A stretch of 64,000 nt of DNA from Sinohyriopsis cumingii (lineage: Eukaryota; Mollusca; Bivalvia; Unionida; Unionidae). Position 1 is the stretch's first letter, and each line of letters starts with the position of its first letter. The notes under the pieces are model-generated. The model ran no database searches and was not told the DNA's origin. It saw only the letters and a program-made list of their open reading frames with translations. Below are positions 52,096 through 63,581 of the stretch, in pieces. The DNA lies in the NCBI GenBank assembly GCA_028554795.2, contig CM068842.1, positions 27,667,577 to 27,731,576 of the forward strand, given 5' to 3'. Made by a program: the position numbers and the translations under genes.

Positions 52096-55000
52096 AAAGA
52101 AGACAGTTGCATGTAGAAATAGTGTATATTTTATGTTTCAAAGTTCATGCCTATTGCAAATTGAGACCAAGTTCTTGAATTTTGTGTGTGTGTGTAAATA
52201 GTTCTATGACAAACTTTAAGATCGTGCTGTACACCTTGCTAAGCACAATATATTTTTATCCCAGTTGAACTCTTACCAAAGTATGTCACATCTGGCTTCA
52301 GAGAAATGTTGTTTGGTTTGAATAATAAATTAATGTTATTTAAAATGATTATGAATAATCATCAGTCATGATACAAAAATATTTGAAAATCTAATCAGTT
52401 GAATGCATCATGTGTGACTACCGGTAATGATATTTATTTGAACTTTTCTGGCATAAAATTTCTTGGCAGTGATCAGGTCACTGTCCTTTTCATGTAGACA
52501 AGTTTTTTCACATTTCCTTTTAAATCGAGAATGAATGATGACATTTAGTACTGTTTGCAACAAATTATTCTTTCATCAGCATGTAGATCAGTCTCAGACT
52601 AATTTCTGCTCTTGAACAAAATGCCCTTGGTTCATTCCATAATCTACTAATGACCAGACTAAATTGTTCAACAAGATTTTCACTTTATGGTGACCAGATG
52701 TCATGATGCTTCAGCTGAACAATACTGTGTTTTGCAGCCATTAGCTTTTGTCATCTTAATAATTATCAGTGCTAATAATAGCCATTAATTATGAAAGTGA
52801 CAAAACTTGACAGCTAACGAACACATAGCACGAAGGATAATCAGATTACTTCACAATACCTATGTATGGATTAAAGTTAGGTACTTTATTGGGATTTGTT
52901 TAAAAAAAGTCCGTGTTGAATTTAGAAACCAACATATATTTGTGACATTCCTATTTATAAACCAGATTATGTGTCTGCTGACATGGGGTAGTTTTGTTGC
53001 ATCCTTTTCTACCCACGTGCTGGTAGCATTAGAGGGTTACTACCCATAGATGGATGCTTTAAACACAAATTCCTTGATGTCAAGATATTCTAGCTGTAAA
53101 ATAAAGGTGGCCACTAGTCGGTGTGTGTGTGTGTGTGTTAAGACATTTGTTCTCATAAAGAAGACAAAATTAGTTCTTTTGCTAATTTGGTACGCCCTTT
53201 ACATATATTTCCATTTCCTACAAAATTTTAACTTGGAAAAGACCATTGGAGAAAGAATTACTAAGCAGCTGCATCAAATATTTTGCCAAATATGATTCAC
53301 TAGAGATAATTGATGGCTGTCCAACTTGTTTTAAAATATTTTTTTTATGCCCAAGTCCCCTCCCCACTGCTAAATCAAATACCTGAGTCGGATCAAACGG
53401 TTTCAATTGTCACAGGTTTACTGTAGTCTGGGAAGCAGAAATCTGAAAGTGAATCAAATCGTTTGGCACACATTGATGATCTTCAGCCATACTTCTTAGT
53501 CTCCCAAATGTGAAGATATAAGACTTCATTTTATCAGCTGATAAAATTAGTAATTATGTTAATAACATGTCACCAAAACATGATCCCTAAGTAGTTTCAG
53601 TCAGGCCTTCATGTAGAATGGTGGAGATACAATTTTAATCAGATTGACTCCCCCCCCCCCCCCCCCCCCCCCCCGCTGCCCAGCCCCAGCCCACCCCCCA
53701 TCATAGGAGAAATATTGTGAGGCTTGTTAGTCATTGCCTTATTTTGATTTAAGTGCTAAGATTGCTGTTTGCTTACCATTTGCTTGTTATAATTTAGCAG
53801 GGGGAGCCACAGTAGCTCAGATGAATCATTTCAATAACATGTATGCACAAAAATTGAGCAGAACCTTTGATTGATGAATTTCACATAGGAGCTCAAGATA
53901 AACAAGTATTTTATCAGTGTGTTTTGATCAAATATGACTGCACTCACTGTCAACATATCTTGAAATAATTAGCCAATCCTAAATCATTCCATCTGTCCAT
54001 TGCAAAAAGTGTATGTCAGAGGTATACTTGAAATTTGATAGTTCAGATAGAGCTTTTTCTTCTGTCAGAGCAAGGGATTGTTATGTAAGTCCATATATAA
54101 TTATATCTTGAACTTTGGTTAAGCAGTCTGGGGGATATTTTATACACAGCTGTCTTAAATTCATCAAGATACAGATATATGAAATATGTGAAATTTATGG
54201 GGACACTGGCAGTTTGGAGTTGAAGAATGTCCCCTGAAGAGTTGCTCAAAGCATAGAACTGAATTTGTGCTTACAATATTTTCTAGTCATTTAAGTAAGT
54301 CAGGCCTAGAATTGAACATAAATTTCATTGATGTCTGAATGACTAATTGATATGGAAATTAAATAGTCCTGTTGTATCTACACTGGTCCTCCCTCAAAAC
54401 GGAAATGTATTGAAATTATTACTAAGCTACTGCATGACTGATGAAATTATGAGAACTACCGGTCCAACAGGAAATATATTAGACTTGGGCAAGTGGGCTA
54501 CTGCTAATTGTGAGCCCTGTAGTTTGATGCTGAATTGATAATTGATAATTGTTTCGATATGGATTGTTTTTAAAGGAATCCCAAGGGGCCAAAGATGAAC
54601 TCCTTTACAAATAAATTATTTCAGATTCTTGCAGAATTCTTAATTTTATTGATTGGATTTTGTTCACAATTGGTCTGAATTTAAATTCCCTTATTAAATG
54701 GCCTCATTTCCCAAACATTCTGGAAAAATCCCAGCAGTAATTCAGACTGGGACCTTTTGAAATGTTTTCCAGAACAGATGGCAGTGTTTGAATCCTTACG
54801 ATGGGGGTTGGATCTCAATCCTGAGTGTCAGGGCCTATCCTGGAACAAAATATTCAGGGGATAAACCCCTCCCCCCCATTTCAAGAAAAGACGAATTATC
54901 GAAATATAGGAGGAATTTAACAAAGAAATCAAAGTAGAGATTGCAGACACATTCAGTTGAATTTTTGTGTAATTTATGAGACATTAGTGTAAATCACACG

Positions 55001-55294
55001 ATCCCATGTCTCACAAACTGTACTAAAGTAGAAACAGTGCAATTTCTGATACTTGAGGATTTGATGACACAAAAGTATCACTTGCATATTATTCAGATTT
55101 TGAATTTTATCTTTTCTAAATTTAATTGTAGTTGAAACATTTTACACTTTTTGTTCAGCGAGTAAATTTTGTTGTTCAGACAACTGTGGAGTCTGCTATT
55201 AACCAGTAAACTAAAGGTAAACAGTGGAACGCTCCTTGTCCATTAAAAAAATAAATGGCATAACATCATTCACCACATCCAGGCACTGCTTTCC
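52096..55294. other. Presumed intron, no named element apart from poly-C
   Basis: AT-rich with short frames only. The poly-C tract at 53650 is the only distinctive feature. Confidence 0.45.
53650..53674. repeat. Poly-C tract
   Basis: Twenty-five consecutive C in an otherwise AT-rich region, followed by a C-rich stretch to about 53700. Confidence 0.95.
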
Positions 55295-55425
55295 CTTGGG
55301 TGGTTGAGCCATCAAAGGCACACACCTTTACAGATCAATGACATCACACCTCGGTGTGTGTTTGAGTCTTGGCTCAGCCATTGTGGATATGCAATAAAGC
55401 TTGCCTGTAACTTCCTGTGGAAGGG
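55295..55425 (+). mobile_element. SINE A fragment (5' half)
   Basis: GGTTGAGCCATCAAAGGCAC, TTTGAGTCTTGGCTCAGCCA and ATAAAGCTTGCCTGTAACTT follow SINE A order. Sequence diverges after CTTCCTGTGG. Confidence 0.5.
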
Positions 55426-56223
55426 TAATCCACTGTGCCATTTTAGTTCTTTCCAATGTTTGAAAATGAGATCCATTGTGCTACAAACAATTGGGCAATG
55501 TGAAAATGATAGGGTTGATAATGGTCACTGTGAGTTTTGAAATAATTTAATAGAATTTCTTTGGCAGTATTACAGATGAGGTTTGGAACACCAGTTAGAG
55601 AAAAACTTGCATTAATTTTGAATAAATTCTTGGAGTAAATTGCTAAGCGTGCATCATTTATTTCCCAGGGTGCCTGTTCAGATTGGAACTGGAACCTAAG
55701 TTTCAGCCTCTTGGAACCCTTGAAACAATTTCTGAGTGACGTACACCTATTTGTTTGTCCTCAAATTTCTGTCTTGCAGATATAGTGCATGAATAAATTA
55801 AAGGTAAAATATTTATGATAATTTTCACCTGATTGTTAGGTACACAAAATTGCCAATTTTAAAGAGAGATAATGCTCATCTGAGTGAAAAATTAGAAGGT
55901 ATGAGAAATTATATACAATACGGTAGTTGTACTTTAAGTCAGCTGGATTGCAGAGATAACTTGAGATATATGTATTATAGCCATGGTATGAGAAGATTGT
56001 CGACTTACATACCATTCCATGATAAATGTCTGTTCAGGCTAGAAAAATGTTTGGGGCAAGGTTTGGTTGATCAATACATGTGGCATTAATGTTGGTCAAG
56101 CATTTTATGTACCCCTGTCCCCATATAATGATCAAAATACAGGGATTTGCTTAATGTGCTGCCATATTTCACTCAAACCCTAATCTATTCTGATAGTGTC
56201 AGTGCCCATATTTAGCTAACTAT

Positions 56224-56424
56224 TACTGTATGTGCTTGTTTATAAAAAGTCCAACTGCAGAGACCCAGATCTGCCATAATGTTCTGATAGATCTGGGTTG
56301 ATCCAGTTTGTTAGGAGTAATCATTAGAACAGACAACATATATCCTGATTTGCAAGTTCATTATTCTATGGCAGATCAGTCGTTTGTAGTTGGACTCTTA
56401 AAAATGAGTACTAAACAATACTGT
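56224..56424. mobile_element. Hairpin MITE copy
   Basis: The left end is TACTGTATGTGCTTGTTTAT followed by AAAAGTCCAACTGCAGAGAC. The right end contains TGTAGTTGGACTCTTAAAAA. The CAGATCTGCC / AGATCTGGGT core and TTTGTTAGGAGTAATCA segment match the copy at 49922. Confidence 0.65.
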
Positions 56425-56759
56425 TGCTGGTCACATGATTTTCAAGTACACTAGCAGCTTGTTGGACTTTTGGACCTGATGTCCATCACCCATCTGACTA
56501 ATACTATATATGTACCATATACAAATTAAAATCACAGCAGCTTGAACATTTTTCAGTCATTTTTACATTTGAATTTCACTATGTACTGATGATGTTCCAA
56601 CACAATTGACATGGACAAGTGTAAATATGAAATAATCAGAACATGGTTACCATGTATAATCACTTATAAATAAAGTTAAAAAGCAAACAAAGATCCTGAG
56701 ATATCATAGCATATTGTGCCCACAGATCAAGGTCTGTCTTGTTTGTTACACTGATTACT

Positions 56760-56850
56760 CCCCCCCAAAAAAGCACAGACCCAGATCTGCTGGCATGTTA
56801 TGTGATGGCAGATCTGGGGCTGTGCAGTTGTGAGAACATGTATATACATT
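56760..56850. mobile_element. Hairpin MITE core (solo hairpin)
   Basis: GCACAGACCCAGATCTGCTG pairs with GGCAGATCTGGGGCTGTGC (56811-56829), giving a ~19-bp stem with one or two mismatches around a short loop. Terminal repeats were not found, so only the inner hairpin is supported. Confidence 0.5.
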
Positions 56851-57428
56851 TTATCTACTCTGTTGATAGCTTGGTTTTGGGTGATGCTGTCAGATTTGGG
56901 TGGGAAAATGTTCGCTGGACTCTTTTTAGCTGCACACTACCCATTGAGGACTGGATATAATCAGTTCAAGTGTTTGATATATGAACAGGTTGATCAACTA
57001 AGTTAAAAATGGATTGATTACACTTTGCCGGTTGCCATTCTTTTCAGCATTTGCTGTTATGCAGTTTTTTTTAATATGCTGTGTGTGAAATGCAAAGAAA
57101 AATTTATGTTAAAGTATCATGATAAAATGATCAAAAAATTATCAAAAATAGTAATAGGTTATTAATTATTATAGCACAGTTATAGTGTCTATTTATTAAA
57201 ATAGTTATATTTATGAAAATCTGTTGATGCATATACAGTCTTGTATTATATCTGGGTTATATTTTTGTACATATCATCTTAAAATAATTTAACAAGATTT
57301 ATATGTATACCAATTATATACTTGTAGTACTCTTAAAATACTTCTGTTTCTTAATCTCTTTGGTCTACAGTTTTTCCTTTCTTTTCTTTTATATGAAGTG
57401 AATTAAAAGCTTCTTAATTCTGTGTCTT

Positions 57429-57432
57429 GTGT

Positions 57433-57465
<33 letters not shown>
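57429..57465. repeat. (GT)n microsatellite
   Basis: GT run with one A interruption. Confidence 0.9.
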
Positions 57466-57469
<4 letters not shown>

Positions 57470-57984
57470 CTTCTTTCTTCAGGCCATCCACTTTTCCCCT
57501 TATATTTTTCCCCATTTTAATTGTTCAAAGTTTAGTTGACAGAAATTTCTATACAGAAGACAAGACACATTGAAAAATAAAAAGACTGCCTGCACAGGGA
57601 ATATTGACAAAAAATTAAACTATCAAAATAGTAATAGGTCATTCCCATGTTTTATGAGTAAGCATTAGTTGTCACTTGGATATCATATAATGACAAGGGA
57701 AAGAGACTCACTCCTCCTGCACTCACATCTGCAGAATCAGACTGGTAAAATATCAGGGCTTTGTAATTATATGGAGAGCTAACAATTGACATATCGCCAG
57801 TTGTCAATCATTCTGCTCAATTGACCAATCAGCGTGGGCTATTATACACACCTCTAGGCACTGTTTACGTCCGCCATTTTCCTCCAACAAAATGCTTCTG
57901 TCGATATCGACTCGGCTATTGTATATATTTATAAATTTCATAACGGTTCGGCAATTTTTTGATTCACAATGGTGAAGAGGTGTC

Positions 57985-59140
57985 AGTGGTGGCTTTAATA
58001 ATATTTGTAGAGATAGTGTTATCAATATTTTTTTAAATTACATTTAGATCTACAGTATAAGTAAATTTAATCGTTGGGTGAAAATGATTTAGGCAATCAA
58101 TTATTTTTTCCAGTTCTTCAGTTGAATGCTTCCAGATCATAAATATGTCATCAAAAAATCTGAACCAAAGAGATGGATTAAACTTTTCGTTTTGAATAAA
58201 ATCCTTTTCTAATTCACCCGTGTGAGGGAAGAGGGAGCCATATTAATACCTATTATCTGTATGTAATTCGTATTATTAAATTGAAAATAATTATTTTCCA
58301 AGATAAGTTTTTATTATTTTACAAATATCTTCGCTAGATAGTGTGCTATTATTAGGATCGTTATCAAGAAAATATTTGCACGCTTCAATACCATCTGCAT
58401 GCGGAATGTTGGTATATAGTGATGTTACATCTAATGATACCAGGATTGAAATTATCAGATAGATGTGGAATAGACTTCGACTTTTTAATGAAAGTAGTTG
58501 TATCTTTAATGTATGAAGGAAGTGATTTCATTAAAGGTTGTAAAACACTATCAATAAATTTGGATAGGTTTTCAGTATATGAATTACAACCTGATATAAT
58601 GGGTTGTCCTGGAAAATTTAAAGGTAAATTATGGTCGGATTTGTATGAGTTTTGGGTAATATGTAGAATTGAGGTGTATGTATGTTAAGAGGGAAAGTAT
58701 CAAATTCCTCATATACAGAATTATTATTTTTGAGGTGTACATATGTTAAGAGGGAAAGTATCAAATTCCTCACGTATGGTATTATTATTTTTAGCGATCT
58801 CATTAATGCATGTTGAAATTTGTTATTTAATTTTTAATTGACGTTCAACTTCTTTAACACAATCATCTTTATTCACAATAATAATAGTGTTTGGCTTATC
58901 ATCCTTTTTAATCACTATACTGTCGTCATTCATTAGATTATATACAGACTTAATTTCGTCCTTATAAATATTACTATGATATTGCTTTAATTTAGTTAAT
59001 ATCTCTTTTGTGATCACAAATATATAAAAATATAAATATGAATCACGTAAAAGATGACTTAATTCTGTTATAAAAAGGTTATCTGGGTGACAAGTTTTGG
59101 GATGACTTATCCAACCAATTGGGGTGACTTCTCCATCCAC
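57985..59140 (-). mobile_element. Decayed Penelope-like element, reverse transcriptase domain
   Basis: On the minus strand the conserved blocks appear in order but in different frames. First comes DKPNTIIIVNKDDCVKEVERQL (58823-59140 frame), matching the DKGGAVVV..YI.EA.RQL block of Penelope-like RTs. Next are FYILPKTHTNP and NFPGQPIISGCNS (58560-58670), then VSLDVTSLYTNIPHADGIEAC (about 58380-58440), the MAPS block (near 58230), FFDDIFMIW with the catalytic Asp pair (GATGAC at 58147-58152), and FHPTIKFTY (near 58070). A TDTSSPL tail follows near 58000. At least four frame breaks and several stops separate the blocks, and a deletion removes sequence between MAPS and the DD motif. It is non-functional. 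I did not see a GIY-YIG endonuclease domain. The order and motifs exclude LINE and LTR reverse transcriptases. Confidence 0.85.
58671..58792. repeat. 61-bp tandem duplication within the Penelope-like remnant
   Basis: Two adjacent 61-bp copies (58671-58731 and 58732-58792) both begin GAGGTGTA and share TATGTTAAGAGGGAAAGTAT. Because 61 is not a multiple of three, the duplication itself breaks the reverse transcriptase frame between the REEFDTFPLNI segment and the FYILPKTH segment. Confidence 0.85.
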
Positions 59141-59196
59141 TCTGGGGCGACTTCTTCAGATACGTGGGGGCGAGTTCTCCATGGGGCGAGTTCTCC
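59085..59196 (+). repeat. Iterated GGGGCGA(G/C)TTCTCC motif
   Basis: GGGGTGACTTCTCC (59121), GGGGCGACTTCTTC (59144), GGGGCGAGTTCTCC (59167) and the same again (59183) follow a weaker TTTGGGATGACTTATCC (59094). The iteration ends just before a CpG-bearing stretch and overlaps the N-terminal side of the Penelope-like remnant. Confidence 0.6.
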
Positions 59197-59291
59197 GCAT
59201 ACCGACGTAACTTAGAGATGTGCAAGCGATGCATAAATGCTCTCGCTTTCTGTCTGTCTCAGTGTTGTTTCTTATGGCAAATATTGCTCAC

Positions 59292-59334
59292 CAATACCGT
59301 CTGGTGTATCTTTTAATGTTATCAGGCCCGCCAT
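59292..59334 (-). CDS. Weak candidate first exon (Met-Ala-Gly-Leu start)
   Basis: On the minus strand ATGGCGGGCCTG begins at 59334 and encodes Met-Ala-Gly-Leu-Ile-Thr-Leu-Lys-Asp-Thr-Pro-Asp-Gly-Ile. A GTGAGC donor-like site follows at 59291-59286. The upstream sequence, 59335-59420, has several CpG. Without splicing the frame closes within seven codons. It lies just above the Penelope-like remnant on the same strand. Evidence is limited to the ATGGCGG context plus a donor, so it is only a candidate. Confidence 0.2.
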
Positions 59335-59480
59335 TTTCACAGAATGTTTGTCGGAGGTTAAGAGGTTGTCAAGTCACGAGTTCGGTAGGCGGACCGATCT
59401 ACCTTCTGGCGTAAGGTCAATTGGTTTGCTGATGGAATTTATTGCTTTGAAGGGCCTAGTGCCAGATTTGGTCATTGATA

Positions 59481-59687
59481 CCATATGTACTTGCTTACAA
59501 GTCTAGTCCAAAACTCAAATTGCACATAACATGATTTACCATCAGATAACACAAGCATCGGGGTGCATGCATTTTGTTTGAAGTAAGAACAAAAACATTG
59601 ACCCGGATCTTCTGGCACATTATGTGATGGCAGATAAAAATGTTTGTTGTTTGCAGTTGAACTTGAGCTATAAGCAAGTACATATGG
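59481..59687. mobile_element. Hairpin MITE copy with near-perfect ends
   Basis: The ends CCATATGTACTTGCTTA and TAAGCAAGTACATATGG are exact reverse complements. The next bases inward are also partly paired: AAGTCTAGTCCAA at the left and GTTGAACTTGAGCT at the right. GATA flanks both sides, so the target duplication could be GATA or TA. The internal region keeps GACCCGGATCTTCTGGCA. This is probably a relatively recent copy. Confidence 0.7.
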
Positions 59688-61264
59688 GATATGTATGTAT
59701 TCAGCCATGGATAATTCCAGACTTCAGTGCCTGAATTTTGCTTGTCTAAATGGTATGGTAGCTTGTTGAAAAATTGTGGTGTAGCAAAATGCAGCTAAGA
59801 GGCTAGCTGATTTAAACTGGCAAGTCAGGCCTACTTAAAGATCTCATCTGTTTTACATCACCTAAAATCCTGTAGACTAGAAGGTCAGCTTTCCACAAGT
59901 CATCAGTTAATGCCTTTTTTGCATTCTACATGGAATTTGTTTCTTTTAGAGCATGACAAGATTGGGCTTCCCCCCCCACCCATAGTCCTTTACACATTTT
60001 ATAATGTCCTTAAGTACTACATATTTAAAGAAACAATACAATACAGACATGCCTAGAGGAATGATGTAGTTTTTAGTGATACATATTTGACCCATTTCAA
60101 AGTTATATTTAGCATTTAAATTGGAGGAGATAAGAAATATAAATAACCGAGTAATTCATATATTGCAAATGTGCTGATAATGAGATCTGATTAATTTATA
60201 AAATAAACAGATGTGGATAAAATTTTTTTTAAAGTAGATTGACCTTTGTAAAACACCACTCGCAGGATCATTGAAAAGTATTTTGTATGAGTAGGTGGTC
60301 TTTGTATACAGGTAGATATATGTACTTTTGAAAACGCAAACATTTTATATTATGGCAGGTTTGGCAAATGTTTCCAAAGGTTATGATTGCCAATTAAATT
60401 ATAAAACAATGTTTGTATTGGCCATAATTTGTGCCAAAAATTGCCACTTGAGAGACATGCTAGGTTGGAGATTCAGATAACAGGTAAAGTGACCAAATCC
60501 TTGTTTTTTTCTGATGCACTTTTAAGTGAAAAATGACAAAGAATATACAAATTTGTAGTGTGGTTATTTTGTGAGAAAATCTCAACGTTTTGCAGCAATG
60601 AACTGTGTGACAACATGCAGTAATTCTTTGTATGCCAATATAAACCAATTTACAACAAACTTTCCAACTGTTTACAGCTTGCAAACATGCTGTCGACAGC
60701 TCACTAAGATACTGTCATAATTTTCATTTTATTCTGAAAATTCCCATTTTAACTTGTTGCAGATGAATATTCCCAATCCCATTTGACCGCAGCCCCAGTT
60801 GAGAAAACATAGAAAATAATAAATTTTTCATACATGCCAACCATTACACTTTTGGCATAATCGTTATCCTTTTTTTCATGAAATTACATTTTACACTAGA
60901 CTGTCTATGGATCATGGTTTTTTGGTGCATTAAAAAATAAAAGAATAATGCAATAAAAAAGGTGTTTATTTTGTGCTTGTACTCTGGTTCTAATTCATAT
61001 GGTGTTTGCTCTTTGTGACAATAATTTGACCATCTGCAGAACCGGGTTTGTAGTAAAAATATGTTTTTCATACGTGCTGTTAATTGTTGCATGTAATATA
61101 TAGATTACACTCTGTTCACTCCAGTTGCGTTCTTTTGGCACTTCTACTAGCAATACTTACGATCGTACCTCTCATGGTGAGGGTGGTTTTTGTGTGGCGC
61201 ATGCTGTTTTGAGATGTAACAGAAATCTGCATCTGTGATGTTGACAGTTGATATACATTATCCA

Positions 61265-61485
61265 TTGATGGATATTGTATTTCATTATGTTTATGGTATT
61301 CCATTATATGCATGATATATATGGTATTTCATTATGTACACAGAATTTCATTATATGCATTATATATGGTATTTCATTATGTACATGGGATTTCATTATA
61401 TGCATGATATATATGGTATTTCATTTCATACATGATGCACCGGTATATGGTATTTCATTATGTTTATGGTATTCCATTTTATTAT
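61265..61485 (+). repeat. Minisatellite, left block (GGTATTTCATTATG units)
   Basis: Variants of GGTATTTCATTATGTACA and GGATTTCATTATATGCATGA alternate with ATATATATGG in imperfect tandem. The same units recur at 62698-63003. Confidence 0.75.
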
Positions 61486-62591
61486 ATGCTCATTTTTTTT
61501 CCCCGTTAACTTTACATTGACAGAATCGTTCAGTATTCCCCGATACTGAACGCGCGCGATAATACACATATAGCATTCATGTGAATAAAAGAACTACTTT
61601 CTTTTGTAAATAAACAATAGACTGAGACGCCAGCACTTTTGATTTGTAAACAAACCATGTACACTCGCAAAAGACGCTCTTTAAGTTGTGGTTGTTTATT
61701 TGTTTCTGAATGAACTTAAACATGTTTCGTGGACTGCAAAAAAAACCCCAGCTGTCTTGATATTTTGCGTTGATACAATGTTACCGATTTAGGCTAGCTA
61801 CCTTGTATAAATGACAGATTAGGTCCTTACAAATAACAATGCATATACTGTTTTCTTTAGCTGGTGATAAGAATGGCAAAATAAAATATACTTACAGTTT
61901 TACATCCCGAATTTCCTCAAAATGTTTTTTCTTAATTCTGCAAATCCAAATTACATGAGCCATGTCATAGGTTTTCAATCTGGATTACACATTTCGAAAG
62001 TGTGCTGTAATTTCGATGATAAGTACAATTGCATCCTCCTTACTGCACTCAAAATGAAATACACATTAAATTCCATAGCGTCTTTTTGAAAATTGCAATT
62101 GAAAGACTCCATATTTTCCCCACGTTATGATTTCAAACATTCAGTGACAGAAACAGAAACACATTTGCAGACGTAAACACGCTTCTCCTGCACCACTTCA
62201 ATCCGATATATTTCATGTATAATTTGCACAGATGAATCCAGTCCAAAATCACAAACTTTCGTCGAATCGAAACAAAACACCAAAATATATTCACTCCAAA
62301 TCAAATGGAAAAGTCGTTGCAATGCCCAGTCATTCACAATATGACTGCAAATTTCAATTTTAACTAGACACGCCATTTTCTTTTCGAAAGTTATGTTGAC
62401 CACGCGACTAAGTTCAAATTTATCTGGGCGGAGCTATGTGCGCATTAATAATGATGTCATTTTGTAATGTCAAATCTGTGCTTGTGTATTTAGTTTGGAA
62501 TACAGCATTCATTCATTTACGTTGTTTCTTGTAGTGTATTTTGTTTATATAATTAAACCTTAGGTTGAATAAAAAAATGAGCATATAATAA
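61479..62591. mobile_element. 1.1-kb unit with 21-23-bp terminal inverted repeats
   Basis: TTATTATATGCTCATTTTTT at 61479 has an exact reverse complement ending at 62591, and pairing extends two bases further out. The unit lies between two same-orientation blocks of one minisatellite (61265-61485 and 62698-63003). It contains a perfect 10-bp-stem hairpin (CGTTCAGTAT / ATACTGAACG, 61527-61553) and a minus-strand frame at 62125-62403. It may be a DNA transposon inserted in the array. However, the minisatellite itself includes ATTATATGC, so part of the inverted repeat may be borrowed from the array. Confidence 0.45.
62125..62403 (-). CDS. Small reading frame inside the inverted-repeat-bounded unit
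   Basis: This is a 92-codon frame. The better start is the internal ATGGCGTGTC (about 62376), preceded by AAAA, which gives about 83 residues. The protein starts Met-Ala-Cys-Leu-Val-Lys-Ile-Glu and has a WALQRLFHLIW stretch and several hydrophobic runs. I do not recognise a family. CpG-bearing sequence upstream (GGGCGGAGC, CCACGCGAC) would suit a promoter. It sits within a 1.1-kb unit with 23-bp terminal inverted repeats, so it could be a transposon-borne gene, a first exon or a chance frame. Confidence 0.25.
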   Translation of the reverse strand: MVNITFEKKMACLVKIEICSHIVNDWALQRLFHLIWSEYILVFCFDSTKVCDFGLDSSVQIIHEIYRIEVVQEKRVYVCKCVSVSVTECLKS

Positions 62592-62697
62592 AAAGGATAC
62601 TCGTTTTGTCGGAAGGATATACTACACTCACAAGTTCGTGCAGTATTCATTCCGAAAACTCGTTCCTATTTTCCCATACAAATGCAGTAACCTATAA

Positions 62698-63003
62698 ATA
62701 TGCATGATATATATGGTATTTCATTATGTACACGGGATTTCATTATATGCATGATATATATGGTATTTCATTATGTACAAAGGATTTCATTATATGCATG
62801 ATATATATGGTATTTCATTTCATACATGATGTACCAGTATATGGTATTTCATTATGTTTATGGTATTCCATTACATGCATGATATATATGGTATTTCATT
62901 TCATACATGATGTACCGGTATATGGTATTTCATTATGTTTATGGTATTTCATTATGTATATGGTATTTCATTATGTTTATGGTATTCCATTATATGCATG
63001 ATA
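62698..63003 (+). repeat. Minisatellite, right block
   Basis: ATATGCATGATATATATGG and GTATTTCATTATGTAC repeat units match the left block in the same orientation, including the rarer ATGATGTACCAGTATATGG variant (left block: ATGATGCACCGGTATATGG). Confidence 0.75.
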
Positions 63004-63581
63004 CTCACAGTACATCAGCAAGAGTTAGGGAATGTTTAGATATCTTCCGTTGATTATGACTAAACATTTGGATCAAAAAGCTGAAGCACAAAGCTAAATT
63101 CCTTTGTTTTTTTCTTTCAGGTAAGTGACAAAAACAAGTCCTGCTGTCGTAAGCTGCTCCTTGCTTTAGGTCCTGAATGTGTTTATGATGGAGAGAAGTT
63201 TTCACAGGTGTAATTAGCTTGTATACAGCATTGCATTGCTGGGTGAGATTCTGGATGTGAGACACAAGAACAAGGTTCTTGACCTATGTACAGTGTTCTT
63301 GTGGTTCATTTTTCCCTAAAGCGCCAAGAACCTTGTTTGAGAACTGTCAAGAACCTTGTTCTCAGGTTGAGAACCAATACCACCTCTGAGGTATTAGTAG
63401 ACAAGAACAAAGATGGCAGAACATGATGATCATTGATCTCCAATTATTTGTTTGTTTGTTTGTTTTCAAATGAACTCATGTTGTTAGGGGGAGCACACTC
63501 AGGAGTAATCAAGAACCAATGAAAACATGTTCTTGGTGTTGGGGAAGAATCCCAGAACAGGTGATGGCCACTATGGTTTGT

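Noticed and set aside
57804..58025. 73-codon minus-strand frame containing ATGGCGGACGTAAAC
   Set aside because: The ATGGCGG start reaches a stop after Met-Ala-Asp-Val-Asn-Ser-Ala with no good donor, and the longer frame overlaps the tail of the Penelope-like remnant.
62726..63001. 91-codon frame with repeated YGISLC and HYMHDIYG units
   Set aside because: It is simply the minisatellite unit read in one frame. The left block gives the same false protein.
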